NCBI RefSeq assembly: GCF_029714425.1
Contig: NZ_CP121668.1
Location: 5,167,501-5,231,500, forward strand
Source of the DNA: Bradyrhizobium sp. CB2312
GTDB taxonomy: Bacteria; Pseudomonadota; Alphaproteobacteria; Rhizobiales; Xanthobacteraceae
Length of the DNA: 64,000 nt
Reading direction: 5' to 3'
Shown here: positions 16,479 through 26,200 of the stretch, one piece after another
How the letters are laid out: each line of letters begins with the position of its first letter
Position numbering within the stretch: position 1 is the first letter of the stretch
Translations under genes and position numbers: made by a program
The notes under the pieces: generated by a model
Seen by the model: only the letters and a program-made list of their open reading frames with translations
Told to the model about the DNA's origin: nothing
The model's database searches: none

Positions 16479-17395
16479 CAGTCAGCCGTCAGAATGTCCG
16501 GCTCCTTGAAGTTGTTCACGTCCAACCCGTGCTTCTTCAGAAGCTCCATATGCGTGCCGGCCTTCTGCACTTCGATCAACGCGGCGAGCACGGCGTCGCG
16601 GAATTTCGGCTTGTCCTTGGGCACGGCGATGCCGACCGAATACGGGATCGTCACCGCGATCGCCTTCTCCAGCTTGTCCGGATAGGCCTTCACGGCGCTG
16701 TCGACGGTGTTGACGTCGTTGACATAGGTGTCGGCGCGGCCGGCGAGGATCGCCTGGATGCAGTTGGCGTTGTTGTCGTAGAGCTGGATCGTCGGCTCGG
16801 GCTTGCCGGCCTTCTTACATTCCGGGATCAAGGCCTGGATCAGGGGCACCTCGACATAGCCGGTGTTTTCGGCTGCAGCGGCGCCGCACATCGACATGTT
16901 GATGCCGTTGATGCCCTTTGGATTGCCCTTGGCGACCAGCACGCCGTCGAACACTTTCGAATAGGTGATGAAGTCGGCAGCCTTCGCGCGTTCCTTGGTG
17001 GCATAGATGTCGGAGATGACGATGTCGGCCTGGCCGGCGGCGAGCGTCGTCAGCAGCGCTGCGAACACCACGGGCTTGTAGGTCAGCTTGAAGCCGAGAC
17101 ATTCCCCGATGGCTTCGCCGAGATCGATGTCGAAGCCGATATATTTGCTGGGGTCCTTTGGATCGATGGTCTCGTAGCCCGGTGTGTGCGGGTTGATGGC
17201 GTTGACGAGTGTCTTGCCTTTCCAGTCCGGATATTTCTCCTGGAGCGCGGCGCAGGCGGCCGGTGCAGCAGCTTGCGCGCTCAGCGGCGTTGCGACGACC
17301 ACGCCGAAAGCGAGCACGGCACCAAGCGCGGCCTTGCGCCACGGCTGCGATGCGCGCGCGATCCCCCGCGCATGGGGCAATAGCCGTCTCTCCAT
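16478..17395 (-). CDS. Periplasmic solute-binding protein (SBP_bac_3 family)
   Basis: 305 residues. The signal peptide has a long basic n-region (MERRLLPHARGIARASQPWR) and a core ALGAVLAFGVVVATPLSAQA. The mature domain follows the amino-acid-binding-protein pattern: TLVNAINPHTPGYETIDPKD, KYIGFDIDLGEAIGECLGFK, ADIVISDIYATKERAKAADF, ILAGRADTYVNDVNTVDSAV. It delivers substrate to the fused permease/ATPase encoded just downstream (TGATG overlap). AAGGAG precedes the ATG by 7 nt. It is the first gene of the amide operon; the promoter should lie in the 428-bp region upstream. Confidence 0.9.
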   Translation of the reverse strand: MERRLLPHARGIARASQPWRKAALGAVLAFGVVVATPLSAQAAAPAACAALQEKYPDWKGKTLVNAINPHTPGYETIDPKDPSKYIGFDIDLGEAIGECLGFKLTYKPVVFAALLTTLAAGQADIVISDIYATKERAKAADFITYSKVFDGVLVAKGNPKGINGINMSMCGAAAAENTGYVEVPLIQALIPECKKAGKPEPTIQLYDNNANCIQAILAGRADTYVNDVNTVDSAVKAYPDKLEKAIAVTIPYSVGIAVPKDKPKFRDAVLAALIEVQKAGTHMELLKKHGLDVNNFKEPDILTAD

Positions 17396-17823
17396 CTCCT
17401 GCTCCTTCGAATTGTCATGGCACTGGCCATGTTCCAGATCCCGGAAGGAAGCCTAGGTGGAGTGGACGGGGAAAAGCTTGTCCGCGGGCGTACAAAAAAT
17501 TGGATGAACGGGGCCCGCGATTTGGGCAAGCGGCTGCACAAAAACTGTTCGTGCGCGATGCACGCTACAGCACGCAATTCCGAATTCGGGCGAACCACAT
17601 TATCCTGAATGGCGCATCAGTTGGCGCGACCCGAGAATCAGATGATGAAGTTATTTGACAGAGATATGACGCGGACGACAGGAATGCGGCGTGCGGCCGA
17701 CACATCTGTGTCTGTATCCACAGCACTCCACAGGCTGTCCGCAGCATATCCACAGGCTGATTATGCTGGATTCGCGAGCCCGCGCGGGCCACTTGCTGCG
17801 CACAAAACCACAGGTCAGCTATG
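17396..17823. other. Intergenic region with DnaA-box-like repeats
   Basis: No credible gene. It should hold the promoter of the amide operon. At 17714-17758 three related words occur: TATCCACAGCA, CTCCACAGGCTG and TATCCACAGGCTG. Two contain TATCCACA, eight of nine bases of the DnaA box TTATCCACA. They may be chance or a DnaA/repressor binding cluster. Confidence 0.35.
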
Positions 17824-18084
17824 TCAGCCGCCGGCCTGATCGAACACGCTGCGGCAAGCCTCGCTCAAGCTTGACCGGTTACGGCGCAGGCAGGCCGTGA
17901 TGGCGCGGACGTTGGGGATTTCGCCGGCGCAGAGCCGGTAGACGTCGGGCGTGCAGGCCCGGCGCTGCTCGGGCGTCCCCTGCGCCTGGGCGGCGGAGGC
18001 AAAGAGTGTCAGGAAGAGTCCGACGGTCGAGGCGCGACGCGCCCGGCTCTTCACACCCGCAAACCGCAAGAACCTCGCCTTCAT
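17824..18084 (-). CDS. Small secreted cysteine-rich protein, 86 aa
   Basis: Starts MKARFLRFAGVKSRARRAST and has a hydrophobic core (VGLFLTLFASAAQA) with cleavage after AQA. The mature part of ~53 residues has four cysteines in the pattern ACTPDVYRLCAGEIPNVRAI followed by TACLRRNRSSLSEACRSVF, a layout common among small periplasmic proteins of Bradyrhizobium. Function unknown; probably disulfide-linked in the periplasm. An upstream start would add 32 residues with no signal-peptide character. Confidence 0.75.
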   Translation of the reverse strand: MKARFLRFAGVKSRARRASTVGLFLTLFASAAQAQGTPEQRRACTPDVYRLCAGEIPNVRAITACLRRNRSSLSEACRSVFDQAGG

Positions 18085-18341
18085 GACTGGTCTCCCGCTC
18101 TGCCCTGCCCGACCGGCCTGCGTTGGCCGGTGTGTGAAGGGGTAGGAGAAATAAACCGCCGAGAATGTGATCTCTTTCACACTGGCGACGAGCCCCGGCT
18201 GCCTAGATTTGCGCGGGGATTTTTCAGGAATCGCTAACCAATCGGGCCGTGATCGTCGGATCGTTAAAATTCGAACGATCGGCTCAATTTGGAAACAAAC
18301 CGGCTTTGCGACATTCGCCCTTCGAATTGCCGGAGGGTGCG

Positions 18342-18536
18342 ATGAGCGAAGCCGAATTCAACTTGCTGCTGGATGCCGTCCGGGACGCCATGGTCCATCA
18401 GGATTTTGCGCCCGCGCCGGAGGAGGAATTCGTGCCCCGCTCGTGGAGCTTCAACGCGATGCCCAAGGCCGCGAATGACAATGAGGGCGCCTGGCCCCTG
18501 CTGCCGTTTCCGGACGGCTGGTACGCGGCCGGCTGA
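18342..18536 (+). CDS. Small hypothetical protein, 64 aa
   Basis: Starts MSEAEFNLLLDAVRDAMVHQ after a strong CGGAGG site six bases upstream. Acidic N-terminal helix, then FVPRSWSFNAMPKAANDN and a Trp/Pro-rich end (WPLLPFPDGWYAAG). It is followed 25 bp later by a good terminator, which supports a transcribed single gene. Function unknown. Confidence 0.65.
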   Translation: MSEAEFNLLLDAVRDAMVHQDFAPAPEEEFVPRSWSFNAMPKAANDNEGAWPLLPFPDGWYAAG

Positions 18537-18560
18537 GGCCACTTTCATCATGAGCCAATG

Positions 18561-18583
18561 CGCCCGCGATTAGCGGGCGTTTT
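18561..18583 (+). terminator. Rho-independent terminator
   Basis: CGCCCGC / GCGGGCG, a 7-bp stem with loop GATTA, followed by TTTT. It lies 25 bp after the 64-aa gene and overlaps the 3' end of the converging 66-aa gene. Confidence 0.85.
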
Positions 18584-18770
18584 GCTTTTGGCCATGCGCC
18601 GAGCCCGGCGCGGCCGCGATCAGGTCTTGACGCGCTCCTCGCCGTCCTGCGGCACCCTGTCGGGCACAGACAGCCGGCGGGAAGATGCTGTCATAGATCG
18701 CGCGGGCCTCGCGAATGAGACGGGCCCGCTCCAGCTCGGATTTCGGGACAAATCGGACGATGTCGCCCAC
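18570..18770 (-). CDS. Small hypothetical protein, 66 aa, possibly with a degraded C-terminus
   Basis: GTG start at 18770 with GGAG five bases upstream gives an N-terminus GDIVRFVPKSELERARLIRE followed by ARAIYDSIFPP, a conserved opening I recall from small Bradyrhizobium proteins. The second half (QGAAGRRGARQDLIAAAPGS) is Arg/Ala-rich and runs into the terminator of the opposite gene, so the end may be frameshifted. Function unknown. Confidence 0.45.
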   Translation of the reverse strand: MGDIVRFVPKSELERARLIREARAIYDSIFPPAVCARQGAAGRRGARQDLIAAAPGSAHGQKQNAR

Positions 18771-18969
18771 GGCTGCTCCAGCGCTCGGGTGATGGGAATG
18801 CATCACTTCGCAGATGCGAAGTCTATGCCATCGGGCCTGAATCGCTGGTGTTCGCCAAGCCCCGGGCGAATCCGGTGGCGCAGCCCTGCCCGCCCGGCGG
18901 GGCCTACACGCGCGGCAGGCGGAACCCGCGCCGAAATGCAATTTATGCTGGAAGATCAGAAGCTTGTGA

Positions 18970-19043
18970 TGGAGGCCACGACCAGAATTGAACTGGTGTA
19001 CACGGTTTTGCAGACCGTTGCGTAACCACTCCGCCACGTGGCC
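18970..19043 (-). tRNA. tRNA-Cys (anticodon GCA)
   Basis: The minus strand gives acceptor arms GGCCACG/CGTGGCC (7 perfect pairs), anticodon loop CTGCAAA (GCA), T-loop AGTTCAATTCT, discriminator T and an encoded CCA. 74 nt. Confidence 0.97.
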
Positions 19044-19099
19044 CCGTAAGGGCGGACCAATATAGGGGATCAATGGCTTAGGCAACCCCGACCGGGTGC

Positions 19100-19345
19100 C
19101 TACGTCCTGGCCCCGCCGAGATAGCAGCCAAGAATCTCCTCGGCCGCGCCGGAAGCCGCGATCCGCCCCTCCTCCAGCAGATTCGCGCAATTGCAGGTCG
19201 CCTTGATGAGATCGACATCATGCGAGGCCAGCACCAACCGCGGTTGCGACCGCGAAGATCAGGCGCAGCATCATGCCACTGGAATAGGTGCGCAGCGGCA
19301 GGTCGAGCCGGTCGCCGAGCTCGGTGAACTCGGCGATCTCCGCTC
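19100..19345 (-). pseudogene. Remnant of a polysaccharide-export ABC ATPase (KpsT/Wzt type)
   Basis: Two pieces of an export ATPase remain in different frames. The first reads EIAEFTELGDRLDLPLRTYS then SGMMLRLIFAVATA, the signature region of Wzt/KpsT-type ATPases. The second reads LVLASHDVDLIKATCNCANL then LEEGRIAASGAAEEILGCYL, their H-loop and C-terminus. The Walker B segment between them is deleted with a frame change near 19235, and everything upstream of the signature, including Walker A, is missing. It ends 57 bp from tRNA-Cys, a common site for gain and loss of islands. Confidence 0.75.
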
Positions 19346-19392
19346 CCCGCCTGGCACGGTGCAATCAATCGTACGGTGGATGTGAGCTGGAG

Positions 19393-20127
19393 TCAGGCTC
19401 GTTTGCGACGCCTGAAGTCGCGCCGGCGGCCCTTTGGTGCAGGCTTGGGCGCCAGTTCCGGCATCTCGGCCTGGACCTCGCGGTAGCGCGTTAACAGCCG
19501 CTCAAAACTCGCGTGCAGGGTCTCGGCGATATCGGGACGCCGCTCGATGCCGGCCAGGATCGTCGCCGCGGCCTCGATGGTCGACAGCCCATCGCTGCGC
19601 GGCTCGCGGCGCAGACGCCCGTAGCGCGAGGGATGTGCCGGGTTGAGGATCACGCGCTGGCATTTGAGCATCCAGGGATTGCGCCACCACAGCGCCTTGG
19701 CCTGGCTCCAGGTGCCGTCGAGCAGCACCACGCCTTCGAGCTTGCCAAGGATCGCGCGCTGATTTTCGGCGACCTCGCCCTTGCGATTGAGCACCACGAT
19801 CTCGCCCTCGGCGTCGAGATCGGCGGCGCGTGCCGAGCCGAGATAGAGCACGGCCCAGCGCGCGGCGTTTTCGACCGGCCGGCCCAGCGCCTTGGACAGG
19901 CTCGGCCAGGACAGGCCGACGCGCACGGTGGCATCGGCAAAATGCTTCGCCAGCAGGCGCGCGGTGCCGAGCGCCCTGTCCTGCTCCTGCGGATGCTGGA
20001 GGATCAGGAGTGAGAGCCGGTTCTCAATCGGCGTGACGCTGTCGCAGATGCACAGCGGCATCGGCTTCTGGCAATGCGGGCATTCGGGGATCGGCTCGGC
20101 CGGGGCTGCGGCTGTAGGGTTCGACAT
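19393..20127 (-). CDS. DTW-domain protein, probable tRNA-uridine aminocarboxypropyltransferase
   Basis: 244 residues from the ATG at 20127 (MSNPTAAAPAEPIPECPHCQ). The N-terminal CPHCQKPMPLCICDSV cysteine cluster, the LLILQHPQEQDRALGTARLL block, and VVLLDGTWSQAKALWWRNPW containing the DTW-type DGTW motif identify the family. Members (TapT/TuaA type) add acp3 to uridine in tRNA. A Lys/Arg-rich tail (APKGRRRDFRRRKRA) could bind RNA. It lies 37 bp beyond the last RND gene on the same strand. Confidence 0.88.
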   Translation of the reverse strand: MSNPTAAAPAEPIPECPHCQKPMPLCICDSVTPIENRLSLLILQHPQEQDRALGTARLLAKHFADATVRVGLSWPSLSKALGRPVENAARWAVLYLGSARAADLDAEGEIVVLNRKGEVAENQRAILGKLEGVVLLDGTWSQAKALWWRNPWMLKCQRVILNPAHPSRYGRLRREPRSDGLSTIEAAATILAGIERRPDIAETLHASFERLLTRYREVQAEMPELAPKPAPKGRRRDFRRRKRA

Positions 20128-20164
20128 GACCGCCGCTATACGCTCCGCGCGGCGCTTCGCCAAC

Positions 20165-23100
20165 CTATTCCGCCGGCGCAGGCAACGGGCGCGGCTCGGA
20201 GCGGCGGCGCAGGCGGTCGATCAGGAGATAGATCACCGGCGTGGTGTAGAGCGTCAGGATCTGCGAGACGAACAGGCCGCCGATGATGGTGATGCCGAGC
20301 GGACGGCGCAGCTCCGTGCCCGGGCCGGTCGCGACCACAAGCGGAATGCCGGCGAACAGCGCCGCCATCGTCGTCATCAGGATCGGGCGGAAGCGCGCCT
20401 GGCAGGCCTCGAAGATTGCTTCTGCCGAGGACAGGCCGCGCTGACGCTCGGCATCGAGCGCGAAGTCGACCATCATGATGCCGTTCTTCTTGACGATGCC
20501 GATCAGGAGGATGATGCCGACGAAGGCAATCACCGTCAGCGGCGTGTTGGTGATCTGCAAGGCCAACAGCGCGCCGAGGCCGGCCGACGGCAGCGTCGAA
20601 ATGATCGTCAGCGGATGGGCGAGACTCTCGTAGAGCACGCCCAGCACGATATACATCGCGACCAGCGCGCCGAGGATCAGCAGCGGCTGCCGGCCGCTGG
20701 TCCTGGCGAAGTCGCCGGCATTGCCGTCGAAGCTGCCCCGGATGCCCTCCGGCATATGCAGCTCCTCGACGGCGCGCTGGATGTTCTGCGTCGCGCCCTG
20801 GAGCGGCACGTTGGGCAAGAGGTTGAACGACACTGTGGTCGAGGGGAACGACTGCGAATGATAGACCGCGAGCGCAGCGAGCCCGCGCGTCGCATGCACC
20901 ACCGCCGAGAGCGGCACCTGCGCGTCACCCGCGCCGGCGACGTAGATGCGGTCGAGGTTGGACGGGTCGACCTGGAATTTCGGATCGATCTCCAGCACGA
21001 CCATATACTGGTTGCGCTGGGTGTAGATGATCGAGATCTGCCGCTGGGAGAAGGCGTTGTTCAGGGCATTGTCGATGTCCTGGACGCGGACGCCGAGTGC
21101 CGAGGCCTTTTGCCGGTCGATCGACAAGGTGAGCTGAAGCCCGCCGGGATCGCGGTCGCTGGATATGTCGGTGATGCCCTCGACGCTCTCCATGCGCTTG
21201 GCCACGATCGGCGCCCATTTCTGCAACAGGCCGAGATCGGTGCTGCTCAGCGTGTACTGGTAGTCGGAATCGCTCTGCCGCCCGCCGGCGCGTACGTCCT
21301 GGGCGGCGAACATGAAGAGGCGGATGCCGGGCACGGGAAACAGAGCGCGCCTGAGGCGATCGATCACGACCTCGGTCGAGACGTGGTTGCGTTCCTCCGG
21401 CGGCTTCAGGCTGATGAACATGGTGCCGCGGTTCGAGGTCGCAGCACCCGGGCCCCCGCCGCTGCCGACGGTCGAGCCGATGCCGGCGACGGCAGGATCC
21501 TGCATCACGATGTCGGCGAGCCGCTGCTGCAGGCTGAGCATCGACTGGAACGAGATGTCGGCCGAGGCGCGCGTCGCGCCGATGACGAAGCCGGAATCGT
21601 CGGTCGGGAAATAGCCCTTGGGGACCTTGATGTAGAGCGTCACCGTCAGCGCGATGGTGGCGAAGAACACCAGCAACGTCAGCAGCGGGAATTCCAGCAC
21701 CGTGCGCAAGGTGCGGGCATAGAAGGCGACGATGCGCGACAGCGAGCCCTCGATCAGCCGGTCGAACAGCGTCGCAGTGCCGGAGGTGGTCTGCCGGATG
21801 TAATGCGCGCAGATCATCGGCGTCACCGTCAGCGACACGAGCGTCGAGACCAGGATGGCGAAGGTCAGCGTCAGCGAGAATTCGCGCAGGAGACGGCCGA
21901 CGATGCCGTCCATGAAGATCAGCGGGGTGAACGCCGCGATCAGCGACAGGCTGATCGAGACGACCGTGAATCCGATCTGCTTCGCGCCCTCCAGCGCCGC
22001 CTGCATCGGCCGCATGCCGTGCTCGAGGTTGCGGAACATGTTCTCGATCATGACAATGGCGTCGTCGACGACGAAGCCGACCGAGATCGCGAGCGCCATC
22101 AGCGACAGATTGTCGATCGAGAAGCCCGCGACCCACATGCCGGCGCAGGTGCCGGCCAGCGCCAGCGGCACCGAGATGCCGGCGGCGATCGTCGGCGTCA
22201 GCCGGCGCAGGAACACGAACACCACGACCATCACGAGGATGGCGGTCGCGAGCAACGTCCACTGCATGTCCAGCACGCTGGCCCGGATCGTGCTGGTGCG
22301 GTCGACCAGCGTGGAGATGTCGACGCCGGCCGGGATCCATTGCTTCAGCTCGGGGATCAGCGCCTTTACCCGGTCGACGGTGTCGATGACATTGGCATCG
22401 CCCTGCTTGGTGATCTGGATCAGCACGGCCGGCTGCTTGTTGAACCAGGCGATGGAGCGGGCGTTGCGGACGGAATCCTCGATGTCGGCGACGTCGGAGA
22501 GCCGGACGAAATTGCCGTTCGAGCTCTTGATGACGATGTCGCGGAATTCCTTCGCCGTGCGCATCTGCTTGTTCAGCGACAGCGTCTCGCTCTGACGCTC
22601 GCCGTTGAAGATGCCGACCGGGCCGAGCGGATTGGCGTTGATGATCGCGGTCCGCACGTCGTCAGTGGCGATGCCGGCATTCGACAGCGCCACGGGGTTG
22701 AGCTGCACCCGGACCGCCGGCTGGTCGGCGCCCGACACGGTCACGTCGCCGACGCCGGGCACCTGCGAGATGCGCTGCGCCAGCACCGTGTCGGCGACGT
22801 CGTAGATGGCGCTGGCCGACAGCGTCTTCGAGGTCAGCGCCAGAACGAACACGGGCGCGCCGGCCGTGTTGGCTTTGCGGAAGCGCGGCAGCGTCGGCAG
22901 GTCGCTCGGCAGGTCGACCAGCGCGGCGTTGATCGCCGCCTGCACGTCGCGGGCGGCCTTGTCGATGTTGCGGCCGATGTCGAACTGGAGCTGGATGTTG
23001 GTGACGCCGAGCGACGACGTCGAGGTGATCTGGTTGATGCCGGCGATCTCGCCCAGCCGCCGCTCTAGCGGCGAGGCCACCGTCGCCGCCATCACCGACG

Positions 23101-23272
23101 GATCGGCGCCCGGCCGACTGGCCGAGACGAAGATGGCGGGAAAATCGACGTTCGGGACCGAGGCGACGGGAAGGAACTCGTAGGCGACGACACCCAGCAG
23201 GAACAACCCGATCGACAGCAGCGTGGTCGCGACCGGGCGGCGGATGAAGGGCTCCGAGATCGATGCCATCAC
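20165..23272 (-). CDS. RND multidrug efflux permease, MdtC-like
   Basis: 1035 residues, normal for HAE1-type pumps. The first helix follows SISEPFIRRPVATTLLSIGL; porter-domain signature LPNVDFPAIFVSASRPGADP (written from the VPNVDFPAI region); the proton-relay pair in TM4 reads ISVGFVVDDAIVMIENMFRN; the C-terminal half begins after the hydrophilic loop with PKGYFPTDDSGFVIGATRAS; and the conserved GIVKKNGIMMVDFALDAER and LYTTPVIYLLIDRLRRR blocks end it. It extrudes drugs or other amphiphiles from inner membrane/periplasm. The start overlaps the preceding pump gene (ATGA), the arrangement of mdtB-mdtC pairs that form heterotrimers. Confidence 0.93.
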   Translation of the reverse strand: MMASISEPFIRRPVATTLLSIGLFLLGVVAYEFLPVASVPNVDFPAIFVSASRPGADPSVMAATVASPLERRLGEIAGINQITSTSSLGVTNIQLQFDIGRNIDKAARDVQAAINAALVDLPSDLPTLPRFRKANTAGAPVFVLALTSKTLSASAIYDVADTVLAQRISQVPGVGDVTVSGADQPAVRVQLNPVALSNAGIATDDVRTAIINANPLGPVGIFNGERQSETLSLNKQMRTAKEFRDIVIKSSNGNFVRLSDVADIEDSVRNARSIAWFNKQPAVLIQITKQGDANVIDTVDRVKALIPELKQWIPAGVDISTLVDRTSTIRASVLDMQWTLLATAILVMVVVFVFLRRLTPTIAAGISVPLALAGTCAGMWVAGFSIDNLSLMALAISVGFVVDDAIVMIENMFRNLEHGMRPMQAALEGAKQIGFTVVSISLSLIAAFTPLIFMDGIVGRLLREFSLTLTFAILVSTLVSLTVTPMICAHYIRQTTSGTATLFDRLIEGSLSRIVAFYARTLRTVLEFPLLTLLVFFATIALTVTLYIKVPKGYFPTDDSGFVIGATRASADISFQSMLSLQQRLADIVMQDPAVAGIGSTVGSGGGPGAATSNRGTMFISLKPPEERNHVSTEVVIDRLRRALFPVPGIRLFMFAAQDVRAGGRQSDSDYQYTLSSTDLGLLQKWAPIVAKRMESVEGITDISSDRDPGGLQLTLSIDRQKASALGVRVQDIDNALNNAFSQRQISIIYTQRNQYMVVLEIDPKFQVDPSNLDRIYVAGAGDAQVPLSAVVHATRGLAALAVYHSQSFPSTTVSFNLLPNVPLQGATQNIQRAVEELHMPEGIRGSFDGNAGDFARTSGRQPLLILGALVAMYIVLGVLYESLAHPLTIISTLPSAGLGALLALQITNTPLTVIAFVGIILLIGIVKKNGIMMVDFALDAERQRGLSSAEAIFEACQARFRPILMTTMAALFAGIPLVVATGPGTELRRPLGITIIGGLFVSQILTLYTTPVIYLLIDRLRRRSEPRPLPAPAE

Positions 23273-26200
23273 TGCATCCCCTCGGTGGCGCCTGCGACCG
23301 GCGGCCCGCCGGATTCGGCCGGCGGCAGCGCCTGCTCGAGGCGGCGGTTGATGCGGTCGAGCGCGAGGTAGATCACCGGCGTGGTGTAGAGCGTCAGCAG
23401 CTGGCTCAGCAGCAGGCCGCCGATAATGGAGATGCCGAGCGGGAAGCGCAGTTCGGCGCCGGTGCCGCTCTCGATGGCCAGCGGCAGCGCGCCGAACAGC
23501 GCAGCCAGCGTCGTCATCATGATCGGCCTAAAGCGCAGCAGGCAGGCCTGCACGATGGCCTCGTTGGGCGACATCCCCTGCCCGCGCTCGGCTTCAAGCG
23601 CGAAGTCGATCATCATGATCGCATTCTTCTTGACGATGCCCATCAGGAGGATGATGCCGATCAGGCCGATCACCGAGAGATCCTGCCCGCACAAGATCAG
23701 CGCCAGGATGGCGCCGACGCCGGCCGAGGGCAGCGTCGACAGGATGGTGATCGGATGGATGTAGCTCTCATAGAGCACGCCGAGCACGATGTAGATCGTG
23801 ATCACCGCCGCAAGCAGCAGCCAGGGTTGGCCGGCGAGTGCCTTGGAGAATTCGGCAGCATCGCCGGCATAGACGCCGACGATGCTGTTGGGCATGCCGA
23901 TCCGGGTCTCGATGATCTTCACCGCCTCGACGGCATCGCCGAGCGCGGCGCCCGGCGCGAGGTTGAAGCTGAGCGAGATCGACGGGAATTGCGCCTGGTG
24001 CGAGATCGCGAGCGGTGCCGTGGTGCGCTTCAGTGTCGCCACCGCCGACAGCGGCACCTGGGCGTTGGGCGCGCCGGCGATCGCGCCCGCCGCGCCCGGC
24101 AGATACAGCTTCGACAGGATCGAGGGATCGCGCTGGTACATCGGCAGCGCCTCCAGCACCACGCGGTACTGGTTGGCCTGGCCGTAGATGGTCGAGATCT
24201 GCCTTTGGGCAAAGGCGTCGTTCAGCGTGTCGGTGATGCCTTGCAGGCTCACTCCGAGCTGGCCGGCGCGGGTGCGGTCGACATCGAGCTGCGCGCGCAG
24301 ACCGCCCTCCTGGGCCTCGGAGGAGACGTCGCGGAACAAGGGATCGCGCCGCATCTCCGTAACCAGCTTACGCGCCCATTCAGACACCAGCGCCGCATCG
24401 GTGCCGGTCAGCGTGTACTGGTATTGCGAGCGGCTCGACTGGGTCGAGATCTGCACGTCCTGCACCGGCTGGAAATAGACCGTCATGCCAGGGATGGCGG
24501 AGACCCGCTCCTTCAGCCGGTTCACGACCACGCTGACATCGTCGCGCCGCTCGCCGCGCGGCTTCAAGGTCATGACGAGCCGTCCGACATTGGTGGTCGG
24601 GTTGACCGAGCCCGCGCCGATCACCGAGACGACGCCGACCACGTCAGGATCGGCCTTGATGGCGTCGGCGGCTTCAGCCTGCCGCTTCTGCATCTCCGCG
24701 AACGACACGTCCGGCCCCGCCTCCGTCACCGCCGTGATCGAGGCGGTGTCCTGGAGCGGCAAAAAGCCCTTTGGCGCGACGACGTAGAGAACGAGGGTTG
24801 CGGCCAGCGTCGCGAAGGTCACGACCAGCGTGGCGCGCTGGCGCTCCAGCACCCAGAGCAGCGTGCGGTGATAGAACTCGACTGTGCGGTCGATGAAGCG
24901 GCTGATCGCGGCGAGTCCCGGCACCGCGAGCTCCTCATGCGCATGCCGCAGCAGCCGCGAGCACATCATCGGCGTCAGCGTCAGCGAGACCACGGCCGAG
25001 GTCACGACCGCGATGGTCAGCGTCAGCGCGAACTCGCGGAACATGCGGCCCACCAGGCCCGACATGAACAGCAGCGGGATGAACACCGCGATCAGCGACA
25101 CCGTCAGCGAGATCACCGTGAAGCCGATCTCGCTGGCACCCTTCAGCGAGGCCTCCATCGCGCTCTCGCCGTTCTCCATGTGGCGGACGATGTTCTCGAT
25201 CATGACAATGGCGTCGTCGACGACGAATCCGGTGCCGATCGTCAGCGCCATCAGCGACAGATTGTCGAGGCTGAACCCGGCGAAATACATGATGCCGAAG
25301 CTCGTGATCAGCGACAGCGGCAGCGCGACGCCGGCGATCAGCGTGGCCCGCAGCGAGCGCAGGAACAGCAGCACAACGAGCGTCACCAGCACGACGCTGA
25401 GGATCAGCGTGAACTGCACGTCGCGCACAGAGGCGCGGATGGTGACGGTACGGTCGGACACAATGGTGAGGTTCACGCCGGCCGGGATCGCGCGCTGCAC
25501 CTTGGGGATCTCGGCGCGGATCTGGCTGACCACGTCGATGACGTTGGCGCCGGGCTGGCGCTGGATGTCGATGATGACGGCCGGCGAGCCCTGGTACCAG
25601 CCGCCGGTGCGGTCGTTTTCGAGCCCGTCGACGATCTGCGCAACGTCGGCGATCGTGACCGGCGAGCCGTTGCGATAGGCGATGATAACAGGCTTGTAGG
25701 CGTCGGCAGCGGCGATCTGGTCGTTGGCGGCGATGATGTAGGATTGCTGCGCGCCGTCGAGCGAGCCCTTCGGCCCGGAGACGTTGGCATTGGCGATCGC
25801 GGTGCGCAAATCCTCCATGGCGATGCCATAGGCGGCAAGCCGCGCCAGATCGGCCTGGATGCGCACGGCCGGTTTCAGCCCGCCGAGCACGGAGACGCGC
25901 CCGACACCGGAGATCTGGCTCAATCGCTGGGCCAGGAGCGTATCGGCGATGTCGCTCATCGCCCGCAGCGAGATGGTGTCCGAGCGCAGCGCCAGGGTCA
26001 TCACCGGCGCATCCGCCGGGTTCACCTTGGCGTAGGTCGGCGGATAAGGCAGCGTCTTCGGCAGCACGCCAGCGGCCGCGTTGATCGCAGCCTGCACGTC
26101 TTGGGTGGCGCCGTCGATGTCGCGGTTGAGATCGAACTGGAGCGATATCTGGCTGACGCCGAACGAGCTCGTCGAGTTCATCGCCGACAACGACGGGATC

